From positions 1,488,001-1,552,000 of the forward strand of contig NZ_JAOEAL010000001.1 of the NCBI RefSeq assembly GCF_029835735.1: a stretch of DNA of 64,000 nt, given 5' to 3'. Source of the stretch: Shewanella sp. GD04112 (GTDB lineage: Bacteria > Pseudomonadota > Gammaproteobacteria > Enterobacterales > Shewanellaceae). This document shows, piece by piece, positions 1-8,553 of the stretch (the first letter of the stretch is position 1; every line of letters starts with the position of its first letter). The notes beneath the pieces are model-generated. The model saw nothing but the letters and a program-made list of their open reading frames with translations, did not search any database and had not been told where the DNA came from. The position numbers and the translations under genes are program-made.

Positions 1-254
1 TTATTAACCCGTCGGGTTTAGATCCTATGGGACAAAACCTATACACCGAAACTGGTGCGAGTGGTACGCCTATTCAAGGCACTGCATCACTTGATGGTAT
101 GGGAGCGATTCGTCAAGGTGCGTTAGAAACCTCTAACGTGAACGTGACCGAAGAGCTAGTTAACCTCATTGAAAGTCAGCGGATCTACGAGATGAACTCC
201 AAAGTGATTTCGGCGGTCGATCAGATGCTGGCTTATGTGAATCAGAATCTATAG
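1..254 (+). CDS. flgG: FlgG, distal rod protein (3' end only)
   Basis: C-terminal part of the flagellar distal rod protein; the gene begins before the window. The frame is open from base 3 and reads INPSGLDPMGQNLYTETGAS, a stretch typical of FlgG. It ends with the conserved rod/hook helix (NVTEELVNLIESQRIYEMNS, then ISAVDQMLAYVNQNL), which packs against neighbouring subunits in the D0 core. The stop is TAG at 252-254, and flgH follows after about 12 bases. The family (FlgF/FlgG/FlgE) is clear; FlgG is chosen over FlgF because of the sequence and the flgH-flgI neighbours. Confidence 0.95.
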   Translation, partial: INPSGLDPMGQNLYTETGASGTPIQGTASLDGMGAIRQGALETSNVNVTEELVNLIESQRIYEMNSKVISAVDQMLAYVNQNL

Positions 255-266
255 AGGCACATGATC

Positions 267-941
267 ATGGCTAGATATCTACTATTGGCTAGTACGCTCT
301 TGCTGGCGGCATGTAGTTCAACTCCAAAGAAGCCGATTGCGGATGATCCCTTCTATGCCCCAGTTTATCCCGAAGCACCACCGACTAAAATTGCTGCAAC
401 GGGGTCGATTTACCAAGATAGCCAAGCGGCGAGTCTTTACTCGGATATTCGTGCCCATAAAGTCGGTGACATCATCACTATCGTGTTGAAGGAAGCGACT
501 CAGGCGAAAAAGAGTGCGGGTAATCAGATCAAAAAAGGCTCTGATATGTCGCTCGATCCTATTTATGCCGGTGGTAGTAATGTGTCGATTGGCGGGGTTC
601 CCCTCGATCTGCGTTACAAAGACAGTATGAACACTAAGCGGGAATCCGATGCCGATCAAAGCAATAGCTTAGATGGCAGTATCTCCGCCAACGTAATGCA
701 AGTACTCAATAACGGCAACTTAGTGGTGCGTGGCGAGAAATGGATTTCCATTAATAACGGCGATGAGTTTATCCGAGTGACCGGCATAGTGCGTTCACAG
801 GATATCAAGCCTGACAACACTATCGATTCAACCCGTATGGCCAATGCGCGTATTCAATACAGCGGTACTGGTACTTTCGCCGAAGCGCAAAAAGTGGGCT
901 GGTTAAGCCAGTTCTTTATGAGCGATTGGTGGCCCTTCTAA
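267..941 (+). CDS. flgH: FlgH, flagellar L-ring lipoprotein
   Basis: Outer-membrane ring (L ring) subunit through which the rod passes. The N-terminus is a lipoprotein signal: MARYLLLASTLLLAACSS, with lipobox LAAC and the lipidated Cys about residue 16. Family signatures follow, such as the SLYSDIRAHKVGDIITIVL region and the C-terminal RIQYSGTGTFAEAQKVGWLS block. Length (224 aa) is normal. An in-frame ATG at 261 would add two residues; 267 is preferred because it sits at a better distance from AGAGG at 253-257. It lies between flgG and flgI, as in other flg operons. Confidence 0.95.
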   Translation: MARYLLLASTLLLAACSSTPKKPIADDPFYAPVYPEAPPTKIAATGSIYQDSQAASLYSDIRAHKVGDIITIVLKEATQAKKSAGNQIKKGSDMSLDPIYAGGSNVSIGGVPLDLRYKDSMNTKRESDADQSNSLDGSISANVMQVLNNGNLVVRGEKWISINNGDEFIRVTGIVRSQDIKPDNTIDSTRMANARIQYSGTGTFAEAQKVGWLSQFFMSDWWPF

Positions 942-952
942 GGAGTCATATC

Positions 953-2044
953 ATGAAATATAAACTCATTTTGGCCGTTGTTATGTTGGCGTTTTCGATG
1001 CCAAGCCAGGCTGAACGCATTAAAGATATTGCTAATGTGCAAGGGGTACGAAATAACCAGTTAATTGGTTATGGCTTAGTAGTGGGGTTGCCTGGTACGG
1101 GTGAGAAAACCAATTACACAGAGCAAACATTCACCACCATGCTTAAAAATTTCGGCATCAATTTGCCTGAAAATTTTAGACCCAAAATCAAAAACGTGGC
1201 CGTGGTTGCTGTGCATGCCGATATGCCAGCGTTTATTAAACCAGGCCAAGAATTGGATGTGACCGTTTCAAGCCTAGGTGAAGCAAAAAGCTTACGTGGT
1301 GGGACGTTACTGCAAACCTTCCTCAAAGGGGTTGATGGCAATGTATATGCGATTGCCCAAGGCAGCTTAGTGGTAAGTGGTTTTAGTGCCGATGGTTTGG
1401 ATGGTTCGAAAGTGATTCAAAACACGCCAACGGTTGGCCGTATTCCTAACGGCGCAATTGTTGAACGCAGTGTGGCTACGCCGTTTTCTACTGGCGATTA
1501 TTTGACGTTTAACCTACGTCGCTCGGATTTTTCGACCGCGCAGCGTATGGCCGATGCGATTAATGATCTGCTCGGCCCTGATATGGCACGCCCATTGGAT
1601 GCAACGTCGATTCAAGTCAGTGCGCCAAGGGATGTATCACAACGGGTGTCTTTTTTAGCTACGCTCGAAAATATCGAGGTGGAACCTGCTGAGGAGTCTG
1701 CCAAAGTGATTGTGAATTCGCGCACTGGCACGATAGTCGTTGGGCAGAACGTCAAGTTATTACCTGCGGCTGTGACTCATGGTGGTTTGACTGTGACGAT
1801 CGCCGAAGCGACTCAGGTGTCTCAGCCAAATGCGCTAGCCAATGGCCAAACAACAGTGACCAGCAATAGCACGATAAATGCGACTGAAAGTGATCGCAGG
1901 ATGTTTATGTTTAATCCCGGCACGACCTTAGATGAATTAGTGCGCGCCGTGAATTTGGTCGGTGCAGCACCTTCAGATGTACTTGCTATCCTAGAAGCAT
2001 TAAAAGTGGCAGGTGCTTTGCATGGTGAGCTTATCATCATCTAA
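953..2044 (+). CDS. flgI: FlgI, flagellar P-ring protein
   Basis: Periplasmic P-ring subunit, the bushing in the peptidoglycan layer. It has a Sec signal peptide (MKYKLILAVVMLAFSMPSQA, cleavage after SQA), then the family opening ERIKDIANVQGVRNNQLIGY and GLVVGLPGTGEK. The C-terminal end, ILEALKVAGALHGELIII, is also typical. Start 953 is chosen over the longer in-frame ATG at 926 because AAGGAGT (940-946) is correctly placed and the signal peptide then begins properly; 926 would lie inside flgH. Length is 363 aa. Confidence 0.95.
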   Translation: MKYKLILAVVMLAFSMPSQAERIKDIANVQGVRNNQLIGYGLVVGLPGTGEKTNYTEQTFTTMLKNFGINLPENFRPKIKNVAVVAVHADMPAFIKPGQELDVTVSSLGEAKSLRGGTLLQTFLKGVDGNVYAIAQGSLVVSGFSADGLDGSKVIQNTPTVGRIPNGAIVERSVATPFSTGDYLTFNLRRSDFSTAQRMADAINDLLGPDMARPLDATSIQVSAPRDVSQRVSFLATLENIEVEPAEESAKVIVNSRTGTIVVGQNVKLLPAAVTHGGLTVTIAEATQVSQPNALANGQTTVTSNSTINATESDRRMFMFNPGTTLDELVRAVNLVGAAPSDVLAILEALKVAGALHGELIII

Positions 2045-2061
2045 TTTCTGTCGGGAAAATT

Positions 2062-3216
2062 ATGGAAAAGCTTTCAAGTTCATCACATTTTCTTGACTTG
2101 GGCGGGCTGGATAACCTGCGCGCCCAGGCTCAGAAAGATGAAAAGGGCGCTTTGAAAAAAGTCGCCCAGCAATTTGAAGGCGTTTTTGTGCAAATGCTGA
2201 TGAAGAGCATGCGTGATGCTAATGCGGTGTTTGAGTCTGACAGCCCTCTCAATAGTCAATACACCAAATTTTATGAGCAGATGCGGGATCAGCAATTATC
2301 CGTCGACTTATCGGATAAAGGTGTGCTGGGGCTGGCTGACATGATGGTGCAGCAGTTGTCTCCTGAGTCAAGCCAGCTAACACCTGCATCGGTGCTACGT
2401 AATGATGGTGGCATGAAACTAGAACATGACGCTAAAGCCTTTAATATTCCTGTTCAAGCCCCATCGATTGCTGAAGCTATAAATAGCAACACTTCAGAAC
2501 AAGCCGCACAAGGTGTACCTGCATCGATAGCGCGTCCAAATGTTGAATTTGAAAAGGCCGATGGTGTCACTTCTTCCTTAGACATTGACCGACCTGAACG
2601 CTTGTTGGCGATAGATACACCTAAGCCTACCTGGTCTGAGCAACCCTTATCACCGATAGAACCTGTTATCAGCGGCCAAATATTGCCGACAGTGGCATTT
2701 AGAGAAACGCAAAAGACGCTTAAGTTTGGTAGCCGTGAAGAATTTTTAGCGACGTTATATCCCCATGCCGAAAAAGCCGCTAAAGCCCTTGGCACTAAAC
2801 CCGAAGTGTTATTGGCTCAATCGGCGCTCGAGACTGGTTGGGGGCAAAAAATTGTTCGCGGAAATAACGGCACTCCTAGCCATAACTTATTCAACATTAA
2901 GGCTGATCGCCGTTGGCTTGGGGATAAGGCTAACGTGAGTACCTTGGAATTCGAGCAGGGTATTGCCGTTAGACAAAAAGCCGATTTTCGCGTTTACACT
3001 GATTTTGAACATAGTTTTAACGATTTTGTCACCTTTATTGCTGAGGGTGAGCGTTATCAAGATGCTAAAAAAGTCGCCGCTTCACCAACCCAATTTATTC
3101 GTGCATTGCAGGATGCGGGCTATGCCACCGATCCAAAATATGCTGAGAAAGTCATTAAAGTGATGCAGACAATAAGCCAAGAGCTTAAGTCGATACTGCA
3201 AGGAGAAGACAAATGA
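2062..3216 (+). CDS. flgJ: FlgJ, rod-capping protein with peptidoglycan hydrolase
   Basis: Dual protein that scaffolds rod assembly and opens the peptidoglycan for the growing rod. Residues about 25-100 form the rod-binding domain (QQFEGVFVQMLMKSMRDANA). After a low-complexity linker (about 110-215), residues 220-380 form a GH73 glucosaminidase domain with the likely catalytic Glu257 in SALETGWG and the SHNLFNIK block. Length is 384 aa, at the long end for the family because of the linker. The ribosome site before ATG 2062 is weak. It follows flgI by 17 bases, so it is in the same operon. Confidence 0.95.
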   Translation: MEKLSSSSHFLDLGGLDNLRAQAQKDEKGALKKVAQQFEGVFVQMLMKSMRDANAVFESDSPLNSQYTKFYEQMRDQQLSVDLSDKGVLGLADMMVQQLSPESSQLTPASVLRNDGGMKLEHDAKAFNIPVQAPSIAEAINSNTSEQAAQGVPASIARPNVEFEKADGVTSSLDIDRPERLLAIDTPKPTWSEQPLSPIEPVISGQILPTVAFRETQKTLKFGSREEFLATLYPHAEKAAKALGTKPEVLLAQSALETGWGQKIVRGNNGTPSHNLFNIKADRRWLGDKANVSTLEFEQGIAVRQKADFRVYTDFEHSFNDFVTFIAEGERYQDAKKVAASPTQFIRALQDAGYATDPKYAEKVIKVMQTISQELKSILQGEDK

Positions 3217-3256
3217 TAAATCTTCATAGGTTATTAGTTCTGAGGAGTGTCGGCTA

Positions 3257-5182
3257 ATGGCGATTGACCTATTAAATATTGCTCGTACTGGGGTGCTAGC
3301 CTCGCAGTCGCAACTTGGGGTTACCAGTAATAACATTGCCAACGCGAATACCGCAGGTTATCACAGGCAGGTGGCAACCCAGTCGACGCTAGAGTCACAA
3401 CGGCTTGGTAATAGTTTTTATGGCACGGGGACTTACGTTGATGATGTAAAACGTATTTACAACGACTATGCGGCAAGAGAATTACGTATTGGACAAACAA
3501 CCCTAAGTGGTGCTGAAGCGAGTTATGGCAAACTCAGTGAGCTCGACCAACTGTTTTCTCAAACCGGTAAAATGGTGCCGCAGAGCTTAAATTCTCTCTT
3601 TGCTGGAGTAAACAGTTTAGCGGATTTACCTGCTGATTTAGGTCTTCGCAGCTCAACCCTGACTGATGCTAAACAAGTGGCAAGTAGCTTGAATCAGATG
3701 CAATCGAGTCTAAATGGCCAGCTTACGCAAACCAATGACCAGATCACGGGGATGACTAAGCGCATCAACGAGATTAGTAAGGAGCTGGCTAATTTAAATC
3801 TCGAGCTGATGAAATCGCCAAATCAAGATGCCATGTTACTCGATAAGCAAGATGCACTCATTCAAGAGCTAAGCCAATATGCTCAGGTGAATGTAATTCC
3901 TCAAGAGAATGGTGCAAAAAGTATTATGTTAGGTGGTTCGGTGATGTTGGTTTCCGGTGAAATCGCCATGACGATGGATACTAAAACTGGAGATCCATTT
4001 CCCAATGAATTGCAATTGACGTCAAGTATTGGCTCACAAAGTGTTGCTGCCGATCCGAGCAAGTTAGGTGGGCAATTAGGGGCGTTGTTTGAGTACCGTG
4101 ATCAAACGTTAATTCCTGCAAGCCATGAGCTTGATCAGTTGGCCCTGGGGATTGCTGATAACTTCAACAAAATGCAGCAACAAGGATTAGATCTAAATGG
4201 CCAAGTGGGAGCGAATATCTTTAGGGATATTAATGATCCTTTGATGTCATTGGGTCGTGTTGGTGGCTATTCAAACAATACTGGTAACGCAACCTTAGGC
4301 GTGAATATTGATGACACAAGCTTATTAACGGGTGGCTCATATGAGTTATCTTTTACTGCGCCGGCCTCCTATGAACTAAGGGATACAGAAACAGGGGTAA
4401 TTACACCACTGACGTTAAATGGGTCGACCTTAGAAGGTGGTGCTGGATTTTCAATCGATATTAAAGCAGGGGCGATGGCTTCAGGTGATCGCTTTGTTAT
4501 TCGCCCTACTGCGGGCGCCGCTAACGGCATTACCGTTGAAATGACGGATCCAAAAGGCATTGCCGCCGCTTCGCCTAAAATAACCGCTGATGCAGCGAAC
4601 TCAGGTAATACCCAAGTTAAGTTGACGCAAATTACGAATCGCAGTGCAGCCAATTTTCCTATTACTGGCAGTGAATTGACGATCCAGCTCGATACCACCG
4701 CGATACCTCCAACCTATGAAGCATTTGATGCCTCCGGAACCTCCCTTGGCGCTGCCGCTCCTTATACTCCCCCAAGTATAAGTGCCTTTGGTTTTACCTT
4801 TGAAGTTGATAGTACCGCAGCCGCCAGTAATGACAGATTTACCTTTAACCTAGCCTTTGCTGAAGGCGACAACTCTAACGCCGTTGCTATGGCCAAATTG
4901 AGTGAAAGTAAAGTGATGAATGGGGGGAAGTCAACCTTAGCGGATGTATTTGAAAATACAAAAATTGACATAGGCAGTAAGACAAAAGCGGCCGAAGTGC
5001 GTGTAGGGTCTGCAGAGGCTATTTACCAACAAGCCTATGCCAGAGTAGAAAGCGAATCGGGCGTCAACTTAGATGAAGAAGCCGCCAATTTAATGCGTTT
5101 TCAACAAGCTTATCAAGCCTCAGCCCGTATCATGACTACGGCACAACAAATTTTTGACACCCTATTAACTTCAGTGCGTTAG
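3257..5182 (+). CDS. flgK: FlgK, hook-filament junction protein 1 (HAP1)
   Basis: First junction protein between hook and filament. The N-terminal D0 helix (LLNIARTGVLASQSQLGVTS, then NNIANANTAGYHRQ) and the C-terminal D0 helix (LMRFQQAYQASARIMTTAQQ, IFDTLLTSVR) are the two coiled-coil ends. At 641 aa the protein has a sizeable variable central domain, about 330-560, rich in Thr, Ala and Gly. A good ribosome site (GAGGAG) precedes ATG 3257. flgL follows 11 bases later. I saw no sigma54 or sigma28 promoter in the 40 bases upstream. Confidence 0.96.
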   Translation: MAIDLLNIARTGVLASQSQLGVTSNNIANANTAGYHRQVATQSTLESQRLGNSFYGTGTYVDDVKRIYNDYAARELRIGQTTLSGAEASYGKLSELDQLFSQTGKMVPQSLNSLFAGVNSLADLPADLGLRSSTLTDAKQVASSLNQMQSSLNGQLTQTNDQITGMTKRINEISKELANLNLELMKSPNQDAMLLDKQDALIQELSQYAQVNVIPQENGAKSIMLGGSVMLVSGEIAMTMDTKTGDPFPNELQLTSSIGSQSVAADPSKLGGQLGALFEYRDQTLIPASHELDQLALGIADNFNKMQQQGLDLNGQVGANIFRDINDPLMSLGRVGGYSNNTGNATLGVNIDDTSLLTGGSYELSFTAPASYELRDTETGVITPLTLNGSTLEGGAGFSIDIKAGAMASGDRFVIRPTAGAANGITVEMTDPKGIAAASPKITADAANSGNTQVKLTQITNRSAANFPITGSELTIQLDTTAIPPTYEAFDASGTSLGAAAPYTPPSISAFGFTFEVDSTAAASNDRFTFNLAFAEGDNSNAVAMAKLSESKVMNGGKSTLADVFENTKIDIGSKTKAAEVRVGSAEAIYQQAYARVESESGVNLDEEAANLMRFQQAYQASARIMTTAQQIFDTLLTSVR

Positions 5183-5193
5183 GAGATTTAATC

Positions 5194-6405
5194 ATGCGAC
5201 TATCATCCGCGCAGATCTTTAATCAAAGCATTACGAGTGTACTGCAAAAGCAAACGGCAACTAGCAAGATCCTCGAACAGCTCAGTAGTGGCAAAAAAGT
5301 CAATACTGCAGGTGATGATCCTGTCGCGGCGCTAGGTATCGATAACCTGAATCAACGCAATGCCTTAGTCGATCAATTTATGAAGAATATTGACTACGCG
5401 ACTAATCGATTAGCAGTAACTGAAAGTAAGTTGGGGAGTGCCGAAAATCTGGCATCTTCCATACGTGAACAAGTTATGCGAGCGGTAAACGGCACTCTCG
5501 CGGATTCTGAGCGGCAAATGATTGCCGATGAAATGAAAGGCAGCTTAGAAGAACTCTTATCTATTGCCAATAGTAAGGATGAATCTGGCAATTATATGTT
5601 TTCTGGCTACAGCACTGATAAAGAGCCTTTTGCTTTCGATAACTCTACACCACCCAAAATAGTTTATAGCGGTGATTCTGGCATTCGAAATAGTTTAGTG
5701 CAGTCTGGCGTTGCACTAGGAACTAATGTCCCTGGCGACACCGCTTTTATGAAAGCCCCCAATGGACTTGGCGATTATAGTGTCAATTATTTGGCCAGCC
5801 AGCAGGGCGAGTTTAGTGTTAAAACGGCGAAGATTGCTGATCCAGCAACTTATCTAGCTGATACATATACATTTAATTTTTCAGATAATGGTTCTGGTGG
5901 AACCAATTTACAAGTACTTGATTCAGCCAATAATCCAGTGGCGAACATTGCTAATTTTGATGCGGCAACCCCTGTAAGTTTTAATGGTATTGAAGTCAAC
6001 ATTTCTGGAAAACCCAGCGCTGGCGATAGTTTCACCATGGAGCCACAGTCTGAAGTCAGCATTTTCGATACAATCAGTCGTGCGATCGCATTAATTGAAG
6101 ATCCTAATTCAGCTAACACACCTCAAGGTCGATCTCAGTTGGCACAGATATTGAATGACATCGATAGTGGTGTCAATCAGATCAGTTCTGCCAGAAGTGT
6201 GGCGGGGAATAATCTGAAAGCCGTTGAAAGCTACAAAGATACTCACATCGAGGAACAAGTGTTGAATACATCTGCTCTTTCTCTACTTGAGGATCTTGAT
6301 TACGCGTCAGCGATTACGGAATTTGCAAAGCAGCAGCTTGCATTGAACGCAGTCTCTAGCGTGTTTAGTAAGGTGGGTTCTGTTTCCCTGTTTGATTATA
6401 TTTAA
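5194..6405 (+). CDS. flgL: FlgL, hook-filament junction protein 3 (HAP3)
   Basis: Second junction protein, related to flagellin. The N-terminus (MRLSSAQIFNQSITSVLQKQ, then LSSGKKVNTAGDDPVAALGI) and the C-terminal helix (AITEFAKQQLALNAVSSVFS) are the conserved flagellin-like ends. Residues about 180-300 form a variable outer domain. Length is 403 aa. It is translated from ATG 5194 after AGGAG, 11 bases behind flgK. The gene ends about 100 bases before the flaA start. Confidence 0.95.
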   Translation: MRLSSAQIFNQSITSVLQKQTATSKILEQLSSGKKVNTAGDDPVAALGIDNLNQRNALVDQFMKNIDYATNRLAVTESKLGSAENLASSIREQVMRAVNGTLADSERQMIADEMKGSLEELLSIANSKDESGNYMFSGYSTDKEPFAFDNSTPPKIVYSGDSGIRNSLVQSGVALGTNVPGDTAFMKAPNGLGDYSVNYLASQQGEFSVKTAKIADPATYLADTYTFNFSDNGSGGTNLQVLDSANNPVANIANFDAATPVSFNGIEVNISGKPSAGDSFTMEPQSEVSIFDTISRAIALIEDPNSANTPQGRSQLAQILNDIDSGVNQISSARSVAGNNLKAVESYKDTHIEEQVLNTSALSLLEDLDYASAITEFAKQQLALNAVSSVFSKVGSVSLFDYI

Positions 6406-6452
6406 GCGTGATATTTTGGGGTAACAACCTGAATACATAGGTAGTTTCAAGA

Positions 6453-6470
6453 TTGGAAATGGCCAAGCTT
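6453..6470 (+). promoter_or_regulatory. sigma54-type promoter of flaA
   Basis: TTGG at 6453-6456 and GC at 6467-6468 give GG-N10-GC, the -24/-12 spacing of RpoN promoters. The predicted start is near 6480, 28 bases before the flaA ATG. The middle bases differ from the TTGGCAC consensus, so the call is moderate. A FlrC-dependent sigma54 promoter is known for the corresponding flagellin in Vibrio, which supports it. Confidence 0.5.
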
Positions 6471-6507
6471 CGAAGTCTTGGCAAGATACTTAGAAGAGGA
6501 AAAAATT

Positions 6508-7335
6508 ATGGCTATTACAGTTAATACTAACGTGACTTCGATGAAGGCACAGAAAAATTTAAATACATCTGGTCAAGCATTAGCGACATCGATGGAACGT
6601 TTGTCTTCCGGTCTGCGTATTAACAGCGCAAAAGATGACGCTGCTGGTCTAGCAATTTCAAACCGTTTAAACAGCCAGGTTCGTGGCTTGGAAGTCGGTA
6701 TGCGTAACGCAAACGATGCAATTTCTATTGCCCAAATTGCTGAAGGTGCAATGCAAGAGCAAACTAACATGTTACAGCGTATGCGTGACCTGACCATTCA
6801 AGCAGAAAACGGTGCGAACTCAACTTCTGATATTGAAGCAATTAAATCAGAAATTGATGCATTAGCCTCTGAAATCTCAGCAATCGCAAACTCTACAGCA
6901 TTTGGTAACACTAAATTACTGGATGGTTCATTTTCTACTGGTAAGACATTCCAAGTGGGGCACCAGAATAAAGAGGATATTACGGTTTCTGTGTCTAAAG
7001 TGACTGCAAGTGCTCTAAAGGTGCAGGCTTCGGATGTTAAGGTTTCTACTGCAGCCCAGAGAAGTACTTCACTAACAAATATTGATGCAGCAATTAAAGC
7101 CATTGATAAGCAAAGATCAAATTTGGGGGCTATCCAGAATAGGTTGGCATATAACATTAGCAATAGCGCTAATACTCAAGCTAACGTTGCCGATGCAAAG
7201 AGCCGTATTGTGGATGTGGACTTTGCGAAAGAAACCTCAGTAATGACTAAGAATCAGGTGTTGCAACAAACGGGTTCAGCGATGCTTGCTCAAGCAAACC
7301 AATTACCGCAAGTGGCGTTGTCATTGTTGGGCTAA
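6508..7335 (+). CDS. flaA: Flagellin A (proximal or minor filament flagellin)
   Basis: Filament subunit, exported by the flagellar type III system. It has the conserved D0/D1 ends (MAITVNTNVTSMKAQKNLNT, SMERLSSGLRINSAKDDAAG) and the C-terminal ANVADAKSRIVDVDFAKETS helix, with a short central part, as in the ~275 aa Shewanella polar flagellins. The start is 6508, not the longer frame from 6478, because AAGAGG lies at the right distance and the protein then matches its paralogue. The ends match flaB moderately in DNA, but the middle (6898-7097) is nearly identical to it. The calling as FlaA rests on being first of the pair and on the sigma54-type promoter. Confidence 0.93.
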   Translation: MAITVNTNVTSMKAQKNLNTSGQALATSMERLSSGLRINSAKDDAAGLAISNRLNSQVRGLEVGMRNANDAISIAQIAEGAMQEQTNMLQRMRDLTIQAENGANSTSDIEAIKSEIDALASEISAIANSTAFGNTKLLDGSFSTGKTFQVGHQNKEDITVSVSKVTASALKVQASDVKVSTAAQRSTSLTNIDAAIKAIDKQRSNLGAIQNRLAYNISNSANTQANVADAKSRIVDVDFAKETSVMTKNQVLQQTGSAMLAQANQLPQVALSLLG

Positions 7336-7369
7336 GCTTAAGTTAGCGTATCTTTTGTAGATTACTTTT

Positions 7370-7416
7370 GCCTACTTTTTCTAGCTACGATTAGAAAAAT
7401 AGGCAAATTTTTTAAT
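7370..7416 (+). terminator. Rho-independent terminator after flaA
   Basis: Left arm GCCTACTTTTTCTA at 7370-7383 pairs with TAGAAAAATAGGC at 7392-7404 with one bulged C. A T-rich run (ATTTTTTAA) follows. It lies 35 bases after the flaA stop and separates the two flagellin transcripts. Confidence 0.8.
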
Positions 7417-7500
7417 TGAAAAGCTTTATCTTTATGAAAAAAAAGATTTTTTATAAAGATAAAAATTTTTTAAAAATAATACTAAAGATAAAAAAAAGAT
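7405..7500. other. A/T-tract block upstream of the flaB promoter
   Basis: About 95 bases of almost pure A and T with several runs of six or more A or T. It contains an 8-base inverted repeat (ATCTTTAT at 7429-7436 with ATAAAGAT at 7453-7460). It abuts the sigma28 box, so it could act as an UP element or as curved DNA. The function is inferred. Confidence 0.5.
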
Positions 7501-7509
7501 GGCCGTTAA
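7483..7509 (+). promoter_or_regulatory. sigma28 (FliA) promoter of flaB
   Basis: TAAAG at 7483-7487, a 14-base spacer, then GCCGTTAA at 7502-7509. This matches the FliA consensus TAAAG-N14-GCCGATAA with one mismatch and exact spacing. The expected start is near 7516, giving a 5' leader of about 75 bases before flaB. Confidence 0.8.
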
Positions 7510-7590
7510 ATATACTGTAACCACTAAGACCCGCCTGGCTTAAGCAGACAGGCAAGTTTAGATAAAGCCAGGTATAAAGAGGAAACGATC

Positions 7591-8415
7591 ATGGCCATTA
7601 CAGTAAACACAAACGTTACATCTTTGAAAGCACAGAAAAACCTAAATACTTCAGCAAGCGGCTTGGCCACCTCCATGGAACGTTTATCCAGTGGTCTGCG
7701 TATTAATAGCGCAAAAGATGACGCCGCTGGTTTAGCTATTTCTAACCGATTAAACAGCCAAGTGCGCGGTTTAGAAGTCGGTATGCGTAATGCCAACGAT
7801 GCTATCTCTATCGCACAAATTGCTGAAGGTGCGATGCAAGAACAAACTAATATGTTGCAACGTATGCGTGATCTGACTATTCAGTCTGAAAACGGTTCAA
7901 ATTCTACATCCGATCTTGAAGCGATAAAATCAGAGCTGGACGCGCTTGCAACTGAGATTACTGCTATTGCTAATACAACAGCATTTGGTAACACTAAGTT
8001 ACTGGATGGTTCATTTGCTACTGGTAAGACATTCCAAGTGGGACACCAGAATAAAGAGGATATAGCGGTTTCTGTGTCTAAAGTGACTGCAAGTGCTCTA
8101 AAGGTGCAGGCTTCGGATGTTAAGGTTTCTACTGCGGCCCAGAGAAGTACTTCACTAACAAATATTGATGCAGCAATTAAGTCAATTGATAACCAAAGGG
8201 CAAAATTAGGTGCTATACAAAACCGTTTAGCTTACAACATCAGCAATAGTGCTAATACGCAAGCTAACGTTGCCGATGCGAAGAGCCGTATTGTGGATGT
8301 TGACTTTGCTAAAGAAACGTCACAAATGACGAAGAACCAAGTGTTACAACAAACGGGTTCTGCGATGTTGGCCCAAGCTAACCAATTACCTCAAGTAGCC
8401 TTATCACTGTTGTAA
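7591..8415 (+). CDS. flaB: Flagellin B (major filament flagellin)
   Basis: Second filament subunit, 274 aa, with the same D0/D1 ends as FlaA (MAITVNTNVTSLKAQKNLNT; LLDGSFATGKTFQVGHQNKE; C-terminus ALSLL without the final Gly of FlaA). It starts at ATG 7591 after AGAGGA. Its own sigma28 promoter (7483-7509) and the terminator after flaA make it a separate late transcript, as expected for the abundant distal flagellin. The major role is inferred from promoter type and from what is known of the Shewanella FlaA/FlaB pair. Confidence 0.93.
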   Translation: MAITVNTNVTSLKAQKNLNTSASGLATSMERLSSGLRINSAKDDAAGLAISNRLNSQVRGLEVGMRNANDAISIAQIAEGAMQEQTNMLQRMRDLTIQSENGSNSTSDLEAIKSELDALATEITAIANTTAFGNTKLLDGSFATGKTFQVGHQNKEDIAVSVSKVTASALKVQASDVKVSTAAQRSTSLTNIDAAIKSIDNQRAKLGAIQNRLAYNISNSANTQANVADAKSRIVDVDFAKETSQMTKNQVLQQTGSAMLAQANQLPQVALSLL

Positions 8416-8440
8416 TAACATACTGAAGTGAAATGGTTTT

Positions 8441-8470
8441 AAGGGAGGTTCGGCGACGGATCTCCCTTTG
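8441..8470 (+). terminator. Terminator after flaB
   Basis: AAGGGAGGT at 8441-8449 pairs with ATCTCCCTT at 8460-8468 (one G-T pair) around a 10-base loop, followed by only a short TT. The GC at 8470-8471 could also belong to a -12 element (see the next feature). Confidence 0.65.
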
Positions 8471-8473
8471 CTA
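8456..8473 (+). promoter_or_regulatory. Candidate sigma54-type promoter before flaG
   Basis: GG at 8458-8459 and GC at 8470-8471 are separated by exactly ten bases, and the -12 side reads TTTGCT. The -24 side is ACGG rather than TTGG, so the match is partial. It overlaps the right arm of the flaB terminator. Confidence 0.3.
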
Positions 8474-8553
8474 CATAAATGGTGATTAAACTTTATGATG
8501 TATTTGTTTGAACAATTGATGAAAACAAATGCTCAATATAGTGAGGAATGGCT

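Noticed and set aside
926..952. Longer flgI start at 926
   Set aside because: It lies inside the end of flgH and spoils the signal peptide; ATG 953 has AAGGAGT in place.
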